Assembly: GCA_027186245.1 (NCBI GenBank)
Contig: CP114500.1
Coordinates: 940,001 to 1,004,000 of the forward strand
Length of the DNA: 64,000 nucleotides
Origin: Coriaria nepalensis
Lineage: Eukaryota > Streptophyta > Magnoliopsida > Cucurbitales > Coriariaceae
Direction: 5' to 3'
The notes below the pieces were generated by a model. The model was not told the DNA's origin, did no database searches, and was given only the letters and a program-made list of their open reading frames with translations. Within the stretch, counting starts at the first letter, position 1. Each line of letters begins with the position of its first letter. Below are positions 49,633 to 61,215 of the stretch, piece after piece. The translations under genes and the position numbers were made by a program.

Positions 49633-50332
49633 AAGCATTTTTTATTTAAAAGTAAATTCATTTTTTTTAGCTCATATATAACGTGATTTATATAAATTTA
49701 TTTATGTGTAATTTATTTGTTATTGTAGTTTAAATGGTTATTTAATCACTTTAATTTTTTTTTAATTTTTTTATCATATTCATTTATTATTATATTTTAT
49801 AATTATTTATTTTTCATTTTTCATTTTTCATTTAAAAAAAAAATATTAGAAATGCCAAAACTTGGTTGGAAAAAAATCAATCAAAATTATCTTTTTTTTT
49901 TTTTTTTGCAAAGAATTCGATCAAATCGTTCCAATCCTTTACGGAAAACAAGATTTGATTGATTCTTATTTGACTCGCGAAAAGCCTAATATAATCAAAT
50001 AGGAAAAAATATTTATTTTTGTTTTTAAGAAATCATATTGGATTTTAGTTTTTCTAATATTAATTTTTTATTTTTTAGAAAATAAAAAATAAAAGTTGGA
50101 TTATAAAATATAATAATAAATTAATATGAGAGAAAAATAAAGATGATGGAAGATTATAATAAATAAATAGTAAAATGATAATTAAAGAGATTAAATAATA
50201 TTATTTAAATTATAAATAAACTATATAAAAACGAATTTATATAAATCATAGTATATAAGAACGAATTTATATAAATCATAGTATATAAGAACGAATTTAT
50301 ATAAGTAAATTTACTATTTATTTAATTGCTTA
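49633..50332. mobile_element. Fold-back / long-TIR MITE-like element of about 700 bp
   Basis: The left end (49633 on: AAGCAT..TTATTTAAAAGTAAATTC.. then GTGATTTATATAAATTTAT and TTATTTAATCACTTTAAT) is mirrored by the complement of the right end (TTATATAAATTCGT, CTATGATTTATATAAATTCG, TTATTTAATCTCTTTAATTA, ending AAGCAATTAAATAAATAG). Arms extend roughly 150-200 bases around a T/A-rich centre. No coding capacity. A non-autonomous DNA element. Confidence 0.6.
50231..50305. repeat. 30-bp tandem repeat, two and a half units, in the right arm of the fold-back element
   Basis: ACGAATTTATATAA recurs at 50231, 50261 and 50291, with identical intervening sequence (ATCATAGTATATAAGA). Only the right arm is expanded. 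Confidence 0.85.
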
Positions 50333-51162
50333 AATTTCTTTTTAAAAAATCATAGTAACCGCTGGCCACACCGACAAACAGATAGACTTAGACGAAACCT
50401 AGTTGATTGATATTATTATTGTATTTAATTAAATATTTAATCATAACTATTTGGCAATAAGTTATATCCATTTTTAATTGAAATATGATAAATAAAATAT
50501 AATAGTTCAAGTAAATAAAGTATTTAAAATAATTTTTTTATTTCTTTAATTAAAATCTTTTAATTTTTTAAATTTAAAATCGAATAATTTTAAATAACAT
50601 AAATTAACTAATTTCATAAAATAGAAAAAAAATCCATAAATATCTTAGAAAGAGTCGTCGTAGTAGAATTATAATAAATATTGGATTCGATATCAGTTAT
50701 TTTTACAGCTAAATTGGTTTTTTTTTTTTTTTTGGCCAATAGCTAAATTGGTTAATTAGGCTAACATGCAATTGCGCGTGAACCTCATGGCAGCTGGACA
50801 GTTAAGGAAAATAACCGCCAAAAACACGCACACATTCTCGACTGGCTTCTCCATCGCAACCGCCAACTAACTCAACAAACTCTCTCCCTATATTTTTTTC
50901 AGATTCAAATTCTGGCTTGAAATTTCAATTTGAATGAATTAATAAATTTATTTATTAATAAATAAAATAATTAATTGAATTTAGCATAACAAAAGCAAGC
51001 AGCAGGTAGATGTAGTGCTTTCTATGTACACCAAAAATTCACAGCTATCCCTCCCAAAAAGAAAAGAAAATAATAAAAAGAATTAAATTAAAGAAATTAA
51101 AACATGAAATTCATAAATCCCGATAATAGTCAACGAAAAGGTATAACTATGACTAGTATCGT

Positions 51163-51924
51163 TTAACGATCTTCGGAGATTTGTGATTTCGGCAACACAA
51201 GTAGGAGGCGGGGCTTCTTAGTGGGCAGAGGACTCTCGACCTCGTCGTCGCCGGAGATGAAGATTTCCGGCAAGGCAGGGAGGTTCAGATCGAAGTGCCG
51301 GTGGCTATGGCTTTGCGTATTGGTTGAACCTACTCCTTCAGATGACGTCACGGCGCTACTCATGTTATTGTTACTAGCGCCGGTATTTCCTTCATAGTGA
51401 CATCGCTTGTGTCCGCCCAAGGCTTGACCGGTGGGGAATGATTTGTGACAGATAGAGCACTCGTGTAACCTAACACCGCCAGCGGAGGCAGAGGCTGTGG
51501 CGGATGTCGTTGTAGTAGAGGACGTAGACTGATCCTCTCCTAGAGCTTGTTGTTTCCGGTGACTCGCCTTGTGTCCGCCTAGAGCCTGGTAAGAGGAAAA
51601 CGCCTTGTTGCAGACAGAGCACTTGTGGAGAAATTTTACTGCAGCCTCCTCTGTCTGAGCAGCCGGAGCCGCAGCAGGAGTAGAGGCAAATTGCTGGCGG
51701 TGTCCGGCGGCGGATGCTCCGGGGAAAGCAGATCCAACAGAGCCACCACGAGCGAGCATGATTAGGCAGAGAGCTAGGTATTCTTCCTCCGTGGCAGGGT
51801 TGTCGAAGCGTGTTCGCTTCGACCGCTTGCGTTTGGTCCACGGCTCGACGGAGTGGAGGTTAGAGTCCTCGTAGTGAAATGGAGCCGCAGCAGTGGTCGG
51901 AGAGTTTAAAGCTTCTAGAGCCAT
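51163..51924 (-). CDS. C2H2 zinc-finger repressor, ZAT10/STZ-like
   Basis: Single-exon gene, 253 residues from [10 protein letters not shown]. Domains in order: basic B-box/nuclear signal (KRKRSKRTR, 31-39), L-box ([15 protein letters not shown], 46-60), two plant-type C2H2 fingers each with QALGGH (about 102-122 and 156-176), and an EAR repression motif DLNL at 212-215 within [11 protein letters not shown]. This is the C1-2i group (ZAT10, AZF1-3), nuclear repressors induced by salt, cold, drought, oxidative stress and wounding. Intronless structure fits the group. The start was placed at 51924 because the upstream 8 residues of the open frame are not family-like. The order next to the TAF4b and RSL4-like genes matches Arabidopsis STZ (from memory). 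Confidence 0.96.
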   Translation of the reverse strand: MALEALNSPTTAAAPFHYEDSNLHSVEPWTKRKRSKRTRFDNPATEEEYLALCLIMLARGGSVGSAFPGASAAGHRQQFASTPAAAPAAQTEEAAVKFLHKCSVCNKAFSSYQALGGHKASHRKQQALGEDQSTSSTTTTSATASASAGGVRLHECSICHKSFPTGQALGGHKRCHYEGNTGASNNNMSSAVTSSEGVGSTNTQSHSHRHFDLNLPALPEIFISGDDEVESPLPTKKPRLLLVLPKSQISEDR

Positions 51925-52047
51925 CTGAATTCTGATATTATATATCAACTTATATCTGATCTGAAAAACAGCGAGAGGATGAGAGAATCAGAGTCGGTTT
52001 TGGTTGAAGGTGAGTTGGAAGTGAGAGTGAGGGAAAGGCTTGAGTCC

Positions 52048-52057
52048 TTTTATAAGG
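52048..52057 (-). promoter_or_regulatory. TATA box of the ZAT10-like gene
   Basis: TTATAAAAGG on the minus strand, about 125 bases upstream of the ATG. Confidence 0.5.
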
Positions 52058-52474
52058 GGTGGGGGGCGGCTTGAGTTCGGTTTGGGTAGATGGGAAGTTG
52101 CGTGACAGGTGGTGGGAAAGTGAGATCGGCGTATGCTCACATTATAATAGAGTGCCGCTGCCGCACGTTTGGTTTTGATGTGGGTTTCCTTCATGCCCAA
52201 GTTGTGAGGGACCCTTTTAAGCCAGTCAAACTTATACAGCACAGAGCAGTTCAGTAGTTGGATATGTGCGATAAGCAAATTTTTAGCCTAACCAAAAGAA
52301 TCTATAAAAAATTTAATCCGAAAATAATAATTTGATACTCTTAAGATTTGCAGTCATTGACTCTAGAAAAAAAAGCAAGAAGACTCAAAAGTGGAAGACT
52401 GTTCAAACCCAAAGTCAAAGTTCACATAACTCCGTTTCTAGGAAACGCGTTCCAAATCTAAATAGCAAACAACT

Positions 52475-52508
52475 CGGCAAATGGCAAATGGCAAATGGCA
52501 AATGGCAA
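52475..52508. repeat. (GGCAAAT)n minisatellite
   Basis: Four copies of GGCAAAT and a partial fifth. Confidence 0.9.
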
Positions 52509-53511
52509 CCAGCGACTTGCGATATAATCAAAACGAATTTTTCTCTTAACGGCCGACTTCGTACACGTAAGAGAATACGATATAATCAGTTTTGAGTACA
52601 AATTCAATGTATTAGATTAGATTTTAGAACACCGCCCATGCCATAATATTGATAGTTGATACATTCAGTTAGTTAAGAGTTTGGTCAGGTGAAGAAGTTT
52701 ATAAATTAGAATCACCAAGCAAGTGGGTAGGGGGAGGATTTGGTCCAAATTCTGACCACGTAACGAACAAGTGGATCACAGCCTTAATTAATTAACCACG
52801 TTATTATTATTATTATTATTTATTTTTATTTTTTACGAATTAATGGGATTTAATTATTTTAAACTAATGACTGGACTTATCATAATCCAAACCGTTGAAA
52901 GTGGGTGGAACTATGAACTTTTGATTACCCACATGTGCGTTTAGGTCAGACATTCACCACGACAATCACGTACCCAAATTTAATACGAATCTTGTATTAC
53001 TATTTTATCTTATCTATATAAAAATATTAAAAATATTAAAAAGTCAGTTTACTGATCTTCGAGAAAGGCGTTCAATTTCACCTATCACCATTTCCTTGAA
53101 ACTTTGTATAAGTTTCTTCTATACCTTCTTCCGTTGATCCGATACTTTCTTAGTTTTCATTAGAACTTTCTTCTTGGGGTGCTTGGCTTTCTAGAAGGTC
53201 ACCCGAAGCATCCAGATTTTCATACGCGGACTAGCTACGACCTTCAACATTATAAAAGAATAGTAAAGAGAGGGTCCCGCTGTGATGGACATGGAATGGA
53301 TAACCCAATCACACAGCGCGGCATACTTACTGCCTACTTCCATCACTGCATAAACAAACCAGCCAGTCATATAAGCCTAATTCACTGCAGCCAAATTACG
53401 ACGTCTTTATCCACAAAGGAGATAATTTGGGTCAAATTCCAAGTATAAAAACTATAGAGTAAATACTGAGGGTCCAAACTATTTAAGAGCATATAATATA
53501 TATATATATAC

Positions 53512-53660
53512 ATAAGGGGTTAGTCTAGCTGGTAGAAAAGTGTGGGCGGTTGGAGGAATAGTCAGAACACTGAAGAGTCGGCCCAATGTCTAGTGAAGTC
53601 ATTGCTTACATATAGAATATGTATGGGAGACTTTAATCTCTTACCCAAAAAATGTATCTT
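53512..53660 (+). mobile_element. SINE-like, tRNA-related sequence (weak)
   Basis: TAGTCTAGCTGG at 53521-53532 fits the Pol III box A consensus. A box B is only weakly matched (GGTTGGAGGA, about 53550). The tract starts after a TA microsatellite. Could be a decayed tRNA-derived SINE. Confidence 0.25.
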
Positions 53661-54010
53661 CATTTTATCTTGTTGTTGGATTTGGGTGTTATGGATCTCA
53701 GTCCATTGATCTGGGCCTTCTGGACTTACGAACCCATTTCCAACTAGGCTCGTTGTGTGTAGTCTTCGCTGGCTAGATTATATTAGTAAGGCCCAATACA
53801 ATTTACGTGCAAAGAAGAGGTGGGCTCCCGCTTAATGGCGCCTTTTTTGCCTTTTTCTAGTTATGCTAATTGCCAACTTGTCACGACACGACACTCGAAT
53901 TGACGAAAACACCCTTAACAAATAAAATGAATAAATACAAATAAATAAAACAGGTTCTCTTCTGAACTCTCTTTTGTTATTAGTTGTGTTGTTTAGGAGA
54001 CAGGTAGAGC

Positions 54011-56467
54011 ATGCTGTTAAAGATGCAGAGAGCTTCACTTTTGTCTTCTTCAACTCCATTTTCTCCGTCCAGCAAGAATACTGCCGCCGTGACTGTGCCT
54101 CGCCGTATATTAGCTCCGTCGATTCGTTATGTGAAATTGAGTCACCGGAGAAGCTGCAGATCGTTGATCCTACGTCCTCTCCGCTGCAATGGTAATCTTG
54201 CTGATCCTTGATCTCAGATTTTTAATTGGAAATTGTACTGTCAAGTTTTCTCTCATGGAAAAGACTGAGAAGAAAAGGTCTTAAGTGCCCGTCTCTAATT
54301 TTGGTGGAATTGGACTATTTCGAATATGGGCAATTTGGTCATATAGATAAAAACGTGGTGATCCATCAGTTACTATTTTTCCTTATTTTTAATTAATTTT
54401 AAAATATAAGATTACTGTTTTCTTCTTCTTTTCATTCATCTTTTTCCTCACACTTATTGCTCTGTGAGACTACTGTTCTGAAGCTGAGTGGCGGCGTTTG
54501 GGTGCGAGATTGAATCCAGTGCAGGATTCAGGAATGGCTTCGCAGGAGAACAGTGATCCTCGCCTTGCTGGAATTTCTAGGTCTATTCGAGTTATCCCCG
54601 ACTTTCCCAAGCCTGGTACTTCTCTCCCGAATTTTATTTTTTTATTTTTTATTTTTTGGAGGGGAAATGATTGGCTTTAGGTCACAAGTATTCGTGTTTT
54701 TCCTGAATTTATGGTGTTTTTGTTTTCTGATCATATCTCTTCTGGCAGGGATCATGTTTCAAGATATCACGACGCTGCTTCTAGATACAAAGGCTTTTAG
54801 GGATACTATTGATTTGTTTGTGGAAAGATACAAAGATAAAGATATCTCCGTTGTTGCTGGTACTCTGCTTCAAACCATTTATTACTTTATATTGATATTA
54901 AGTTATATGAATCTTTTCTCTTCTTTGCATTTTCTTTTTCTTTTTTTTTTTACCTTTGAATTCTGGTGAATGAGGATAGCATAAAAAAAATATTTATACT
55001 TTGAGATATATGATGGGAGAGTACAGATTCTTATTTACTATACATAAGTTGTGCTTAAAAGATAAGGAGGGAAATTGGTAAGTTAAGTGGAATATGGAGT
55101 TGATATTGATTCAATTATTATTCCATGGTCCCGTATAGAGTTATGTCCCACCTTCATATGCTTATTGATATAGTAGTGGGAAATAGATTCCTGTCACATG
55201 ATTTTTTTCTCTGGAAATTCGGTTTCATTGTCATTAGGCGCAGTAGCATCTCAGGTCCATAGCTACCGAAGGTGTATAAAGGATAAATTTGTTGGGATTA
55301 AGTAATCATTCAGATGAATATCTATTGTGACCTTGGACGTGCGTTCCTAAATGTACCTTAGGCTCTTAATCTAATAACACCCTTGTCTCTTTTTGTTTTT
55401 TATTTTGGCCAAAACACCCTAGTCATTCATTACCATCTTTATTTATGTGTTGATATTTGCCTTCTTAGTTTCGAATTAGGACAATTGGATCTTATTTGAA
55501 GCTATTTTGGACAGAAGATAAGCCCGTGTCATTGTAGCACGTCGGAGGGATATTGTAAGCCCTGTGAGGGCATGTAGGGAAGTTCAGTTATAGATTTTAA
55601 GTTAAGGGATTTCTTTGTAGGTTTTGGTTTGTTTACTTTGTTAAATTGAATCTCTTGTGTATATGGAATATCTGTATTTTTTATTTTTATTTTTTGGTTC
55701 GCGTATTACAGGTATTGAAGCAAGAGGCTTCATATTTGGTCCTCCTATCGCACTGGCTATTGGGGCGAAATTTGTTCCCATGAGGAAACCCAATAAGTTG
55801 CCTGGTATAATTCCACATTCATTCTAAATTTGCGTTATCTACTTGTTTTATCAATAGTCTGGTCATAAAGACATAGTGGCTCTTTTCATGAATGTCATCT
55901 TACTCATTTTGTTTCAACATATATTAGTGCAACTGTTGTAGACTCATCTATAATATTGTTAATACATAACCTGTTTTGTAATATGTGTATTTGGTAATAT
56001 TTAGGTGAGGTTATTTCAGAGGAGTACTCTTTAGAGTATGGAACAGACATAATGGAAATGCATGTAGGAGCAGTTCAAGAAGGAGAACGTGCTCTTATCA
56101 TAGATGATCTCATTGCTACCGGGGGAACCTTATCTGCTGCAATCCGGCTACTTGGTACTGTATATTAATTAGCTCTGATGGGCACCACATTTTCTTGTTA
56201 GTTATTTATTCTTTCCTCTTCGTTTCTCACTCTTTTGTCACAGAGCATGTTGGAGTTCAAGTAGTTGAGTGCGCTTGTGTAATTGAATTGCCAGAACTGA
56301 AGGTAACTGAATTCGAAATCTCTCACAAGCTTCTAACATCTTGTTTCTTGTTGAGGTTTTTTTTTCTTTTTAAATGAATCTGTGAAGTGATTGGTTTTTT
56401 CGGCTTATGTCAGGGCCGAGAGCGACTAGGAGATAAGCCCTTGTTTGTTCTTGTCAATGGAGAATGA
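54011..56467 (+). CDS. APT1: Adenine phosphoribosyltransferase, APT1-like, with transit peptide
   Basis: Seven exons: 54011-54191, 54484-54615, 54749-54859, 55712-55804, 56005-56154, 56244-56302 and 56414-56467, all in phase; 259 residues. Exon 1 encodes a Ser/Arg-rich, acid-poor leader ([17 protein letters not shown]), as in plastid/mitochondrial targeting. The core starts [19 protein letters not shown], which can serve as an internal cytosolic start. Conserved parts: [48 protein letters not shown], and the PRPP-binding loop [15 protein letters not shown]. The enzyme converts adenine and PRPP to AMP, and APT1 also inactivates cytokinin bases. All key motifs are intact. It is divergent from the ZAT10-like gene. 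Confidence 0.96.
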
Positions 56468-57593
56468 CATGAAAAACCTCTTCCGTAGCATGACATGTTT
56501 CTTAGTGGGAGATTACTGTGAACTGCTCGAATCTGGATTTTCCGAGGCTTTTAAGGATGTAGCGGGTGGAAGACAATAAAGGACATGTTTTTGGTTCTAC
56601 TACTGAAGAGCTAGAAATGGTGTTCGTAGATTGAATAAGCTTTATTGTTATGTGTTTGACATTGCTCGTACTTGGTAGTCACAACTGAGACTGGGCCACT
56701 TACTGTGGGCCAGAGGAGTTACGAAACGAAACAGGATCCCTATTCGAATTTAGTCGTACTTCCAATTGGGCATTAAATACTAGTTCTTTACTAAAACTAA
56801 ATCTAATGTATGCCAACTAAATCGATATTGGTTTTATAAACCCTAATCACATTATACCTACCAGTCATGAATACGAATATAAGGGGTACTAAATCCAGTA
56901 CATTTCATCTCTAGGTTATGGATAATTTTTTAAAATTTTTCTTGGATATCAAATAATTTTAAAATGAGGTATTAAAATTATGATTTTATGTATATTTATT
57001 GTATAACCAAAGATGCAATTATAATTAAAGAAATTTAACTCTTCCTCGTTCTTCAATCCTATTTCTTAGTACATTTAATTTCCCTTTGCGGAATCGAACA
57101 AGGCATCTTCAAACATGTTTTGTTTTAGGAGGATAAATATACTTAAAACACAACGCTAATCACGTTGTCATTATCATTAAGCATGAAATGTGTAAAAAAG
57201 TATAAGGTAGTTATACGACTATGTATACTATTCATTCATATAAAATGATATTTTATAAACTTCATATCATATCATAAGCTATTTAGTCAACCCTAAAAAG
57301 TTACCTATTAATTTTTACATAGTATATATACCCTATTGGCTTTATTACAGATTATTTAAACTATAGTAACTGAAATGAGAAAGGGAAGGGAATGATTACG
57401 TAACGTGGACGAGTAGAAAATGGTATCGTACATACGTGGTTGTTCCAGAATGGCTAAGACAGAACATTATTAATTATTAAAAAAAAAAAAAAAAAAACAC
57501 AGAGAAGACAAAAGCTAATGGTGATCGTGTAAGTAGGCCGGCTAGAGCAGCTTCTCAACCAGGCAGGAAGAACAAAATCCGATTCTTAGAATT

Positions 57594-57598
<5 letters not shown>

Positions 57599-57634
<36 letters not shown>
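57599..57634. repeat. (CT)n microsatellite
   Basis: About 17 CT units. Confidence 0.9.
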
Positions 57635-57636
<2 letters not shown>

Positions 57637-58094
57637 ATCATATGTATATATTAAAATTAGAAAAGTGGTACGTAGTTTAATATGGGGGTAATTGTTTGAT
57701 AGGTCGTGGGGAAATGCAAATGGCCGGCGCAAACTACCTTATTACAACAGTCACTATCAGATCGACAAAACAGCAAATATAATCAAACGGACAGGAAGGA
57801 ATCTTGGAAATGGTAGGTTTGTGTTTAAGGCTTTGTTCAAGTAATCTTAAGTTACGACTTCGTTTTTATGGTCTGCTCTGTATAATAATCTAACACCTGG
57901 ATGTGCTTCACCTAAAAAAATTAAGACCCAAAAAACTAGGAGGAAGCAAAAAACAAGAGTCCGATCGATGGAGAATTCACATGCTCGTGCATTATTTTCT
58001 TTCAATCTAGATCCAATGGATGATCAGTTAAAAAGAAAAAAAAAAAAGATGAGATGCAAATTAACTTGTATATTTATATGTGAATATAATCAAC

Positions 58095-58097
<3 letters not shown>

Positions 58098-58130
<33 letters not shown>
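58098..58130. repeat. (TA)n microsatellite
   Basis: About 16 TA units. Confidence 0.9.
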
Positions 58131-58132
<2 letters not shown>

Positions 58133-58266
58133 CATGTATATAGTAGTTGAATTTGGACTATTCCAGAGGGTATGTTTTACTAATGTGTACCAACATATTC
58201 CAATCGATTTGGTAAGTTAAATATTCATGCAAATTAGTATATCTACGTATTCATAAATAAATTTAC

Positions 58267-58267
<1 letters not shown>

Positions 58268-58301
<34 letters not shown>
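58268..58301. repeat. (AAT)n microsatellite
   Basis: About eleven AAT units. Confidence 0.9.
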
Positions 58302-58302
<1 letters not shown>

Positions 58303-59046
58303 TAAATATTAAAAATCTGGTCCAAAGTATTTTGCTAGCTAGGAATGGGTAGGTTGAGAAAGGGATGGTCGTTGAGATGAGTTGTATATAACTTATAATT
58401 GAAAGACTGTGCACGTTCGTACTGATTCCTTCGAATTTGCTAATATTTTCTCACTAACAGCAATTAGCATATAGCATGCTCCATGCTTGTGATTTAATTA
58501 GTTAATTACCGTTTTGGTAATGAATTAAAGAGATTAGTTAATTAACATGTATTTTGATTCGTAGTTTTCTTTTCCCTCCCTGTTAGGCGCTAGCTAGCTC
58601 TATCTGAATCCCGACATCATAGCTCCCAATCATTAAGGGGATAAATTAATTTTAATCATGAGTCTAAACACTAATTTAATTAAGTTAACGAAAACCATAG
58701 CAACTTAATTATAATTAATCAATATTTGATCGTATGTGGCCCCCACAATGGACTCTTCAGAATGTAGTTGGCAAACCCTTTCAAACTGGAGTTTGTTTGT
58801 ATATTAGTCCCAACAATCTGTTCTACTTGTAAATATCACCTCTTACTTACACAAGGAATGATTGCATGTAACTATATATAATATATGTATATCTATATAG
58901 AATAAAATGAACCTTAGATCCAAACAAGCTAAGAGTTACAAACGTGTACCAGTTTTGTCAGAGAGAATCATTAATCAATTAAGAATTCCCATAATCAAAA
59001 GAAGTCGATCCTAATAATCTCTAATACATTCTTCGCAGGGTTGGAG

Positions 59047-59054
59047 TATAAATA
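59047..59054 (+). promoter_or_regulatory. TATA box of the RSL4-like gene
   Basis: TATAAATA about 91 bases upstream of the ATG at 59145. Confidence 0.6.
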
Positions 59055-59144
59055 GGAACTGCTCCTCCATTGCACACTCAACAATCTGTATCCGATTTCC
59101 ATTCATACGCTTCCAAGCTCCAACTAGTATACAAGAAAGAAACA

Positions 59145-60384
59145 ATGGAAGCTTATGGGGAATTTCCTGAAGGAGATCAGTGGGACAGCTGCAGCCAAAT
59201 GTTCTCCTCCTCACATGAAGAAGATGATCATCAGCTTTATTCAATCCTTCCTATGAATCCCATCATTAATCCTGATGGGTTCTATTCTTTAGATTCTAAT
59301 TACACCTCGGATTTTCCCTTTCTCCGACAAGAAAGTTGCTACGATGATAGTAATAACTTTGCAGCACTAGCGGATCATAATATCTCTATGTTTTTAGATG
59401 TAGATATGATATCTTACAAAAGCATAGGCTCGTTCAATGTTAATCCCGAACCGTACGAAGGAGATCAACTCAATGCTCGTGCAGATCCGAAGAAGATCAA
59501 AACTCGTGCTCCTCGACATAATGTTAGTATGATTACATCCATTCTAGTTGTTTCATAATTCCTAGCCTTTGTATAGGGAAAATGTTAAGCAGCGATTCTA
59601 ATCATCATGTGATATGAAAATAAATACATAAGCAGATTCAGAAAGAATCAAAGAAGAGGCGGAAGGTGTTTCCAAAGGGAAATGTAGAGGAAGAAGAAGT
59701 AGAAGAGTGTAATAAAAGTAATGGATCAGTAGTAACAGGTGAGGGACCCAGCTCAAATAGTTACAGCTCGGAGGATGAGAATAATGCTCCACAGGAAATG
59801 TGTAATAAGGGGAAGAATGCTAGAGCTAGTAGAGGCTCAGCTACTGACCCACAAAGCCTCTATGCAAGGGTAACTTTTGAAGCTGCATAGTCTTAATTAG
59901 CTTCACGTTTTAAGACCGAACTCCAGTTTGCAAATTCCAGTACTGATCGGGCCTCTTATTTTGCAGAAACGAAGGGAGAAAATAAACGAGCGTTTGAGAA
60001 TCTTGCAGAAACTTGTTCCTAATGGAACGAAGGTGAGTGATGTAATTGATTAAAGTAATTAATTAAGATCTAAGACTACGATTTAAGTAATTCATTGATT
60101 CTGTTATTTTGACAGGTTGATATAAGCACAATGCTTGAAGATGCAGTGCAGTATGTGAAGTTTTTGCAGCTTCAAATCAAGGTGAAGTCCTAATTCATTA
60201 TTTTGAGATGATTTTTTTTTGGCTGTGAAAGTTAATTACTACTTTGATAATATATGTTGATATTTTTTTAAATCTTTTTTATTTGCAGCTTTTAAGTTCG
60301 GAAGATCTATGGATGTATGCACAATTTGCTTACAATGGAATGGATATTAATGACCTCCCCCACAGGATTGCTCCACTTCTATGA
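59145..60384 (+). CDS. bHLH transcription factor, RSL4-like (RSL class II)
   Basis: Five exons: 59145-59522 (donor GTTAGT), 59636-59869, 59967-60032, 60116-60181 and 60289-60384; 279 residues. The N-terminal part is acidic and variable (MEAYGEFPEGDQWD). The C-terminal bHLH carries the RSL signature RASRGSATDPQSLYAR, the basic/helix part KRREKINERLRILQKLVPNG, and helix 2 VDISTMLEDAVQYVKFLQLQ, followed by LLSSEDLWMYAQFAYNGMD. RSL class II proteins (RSL2-RSL5) are nuclear and drive root-hair growth downstream of RHD6/RSL1, with RSL4 setting hair length. The tail NDLPHRIAPLL differs from the usual GLDL-type end. Position beside the ZAT10- and SAT32-like genes supports RSL4 orthology (from memory of Arabidopsis order). 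Confidence 0.94.
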
Positions 60385-61215
60385 CGCTTTCTTCTCTTTT
60401 ATTTCTTTACTTTGAAATTTTTTTTTTAAAAAAAAACCACTATTTTCTCGATTTGTTTTCTTCCTTTGTTAAGGCAAGGCAATATATAACATGCAATATA
60501 TATATATATATAAACTTGTAACGCTAAGTTGAATAATGTTATATTTATGAGGAGAATCCTCGTTGTTTTAGGTTCATCATCTCGATCTCTATTGAAACAA
60601 GAAATGCCAAAATATTACATGCCTTAAAAGACAATTAAAGGTTTACTTCACGTTACTGTCTCTTCATGCTAGGCGGGGGCGGAGCTGCACGGAGTCCAGT
60701 CAATATTCTTGTCGGTGTCGACATTCAGTTTCGACATCTAGAACTTCATAATATAGCCCAAACATGTTCGCAGACATGAAATTGGGCACCCCAGGCCCGA
60801 CATCTTATATTTATTTTGTCGGATCCTGATATTTTACAGTAGGGGTAGATAAAAAGATTGATACAGACTGCATGGTATCAGTCCCCTCCCCCTCCCCCCC
60901 CCCCCCCCCCCCCTCTTTTTTTTTTAAAGATCAATATGATACTGAAACTGTGACCTTATCAAAAAATTGGTAAAAGCCAAGACTTGGGTTAAGTGCCAGA
61001 AGTCTACTCTATAAATGATTCGAAATTGTTGATTAAATAAATGTTAAAAGGAGTAAATGAAAGAGAATCTAATGTTGAATACTTGGAAGTTGGAATATGA
61101 TACAGCTTTCAGTTCTTTTCAGTACATCCGTAGCATCATCATCTCCTTTCCTATGCAACTCTCACAGGAAACACCTACAAAGTTTCATTGAGATGGCTGA
61201 ACATTATCTTAGGAC
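60385..61215. other. Intergenic between convergent RSL4-like and IFRD genes
   Basis: Contains a long C homopolymer. Otherwise nothing recognised. Confidence 0.45.
60882..60922. repeat. C-rich homopolymer tract
   Basis: CCCCTCCCCCT followed by about 20 or more C and then T residues; the exact length is likely unreliable in any assembly. Confidence 0.85.

Larger units (their letters stand above)
47106..51162. other. Long intergenic region: repeats and a fold-back element, no gene seen
   Basis: Includes the LBD promoter side, a GC-richer patch (47395-47560), a 100-bp minisatellite, two microsatellites, a fold-back element and very AT-rich DNA. Open frames (for example 49294-49578) have no domain features. 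Confidence 0.5.
52058..54010. other. Intergenic between divergent ZAT10-like and APT1 genes
   Basis: Shared promoter space. Contains a 7-bp tandem repeat, an ATT tract (52800-52821), a TA tract (53495-53511) and a possible SINE. No gene recognised. Confidence 0.45.
56468..59144. other. Intergenic: microsatellites, RSL4-like promoter
   Basis: AT-rich, with an A-run (57480-57498), CT tract (57599-57634), TA tract (58098-58130) and AAT tract (58268-58301). No gene recognised. The last 100 bases include the RSL4-like TATA box. Confidence 0.5.

Noticed and set aside
57968..58150. 60-codon open frame ending in an Ile/Tyr run
   Set aside because: The C-terminal half is the translation of a TA microsatellite; no other support.
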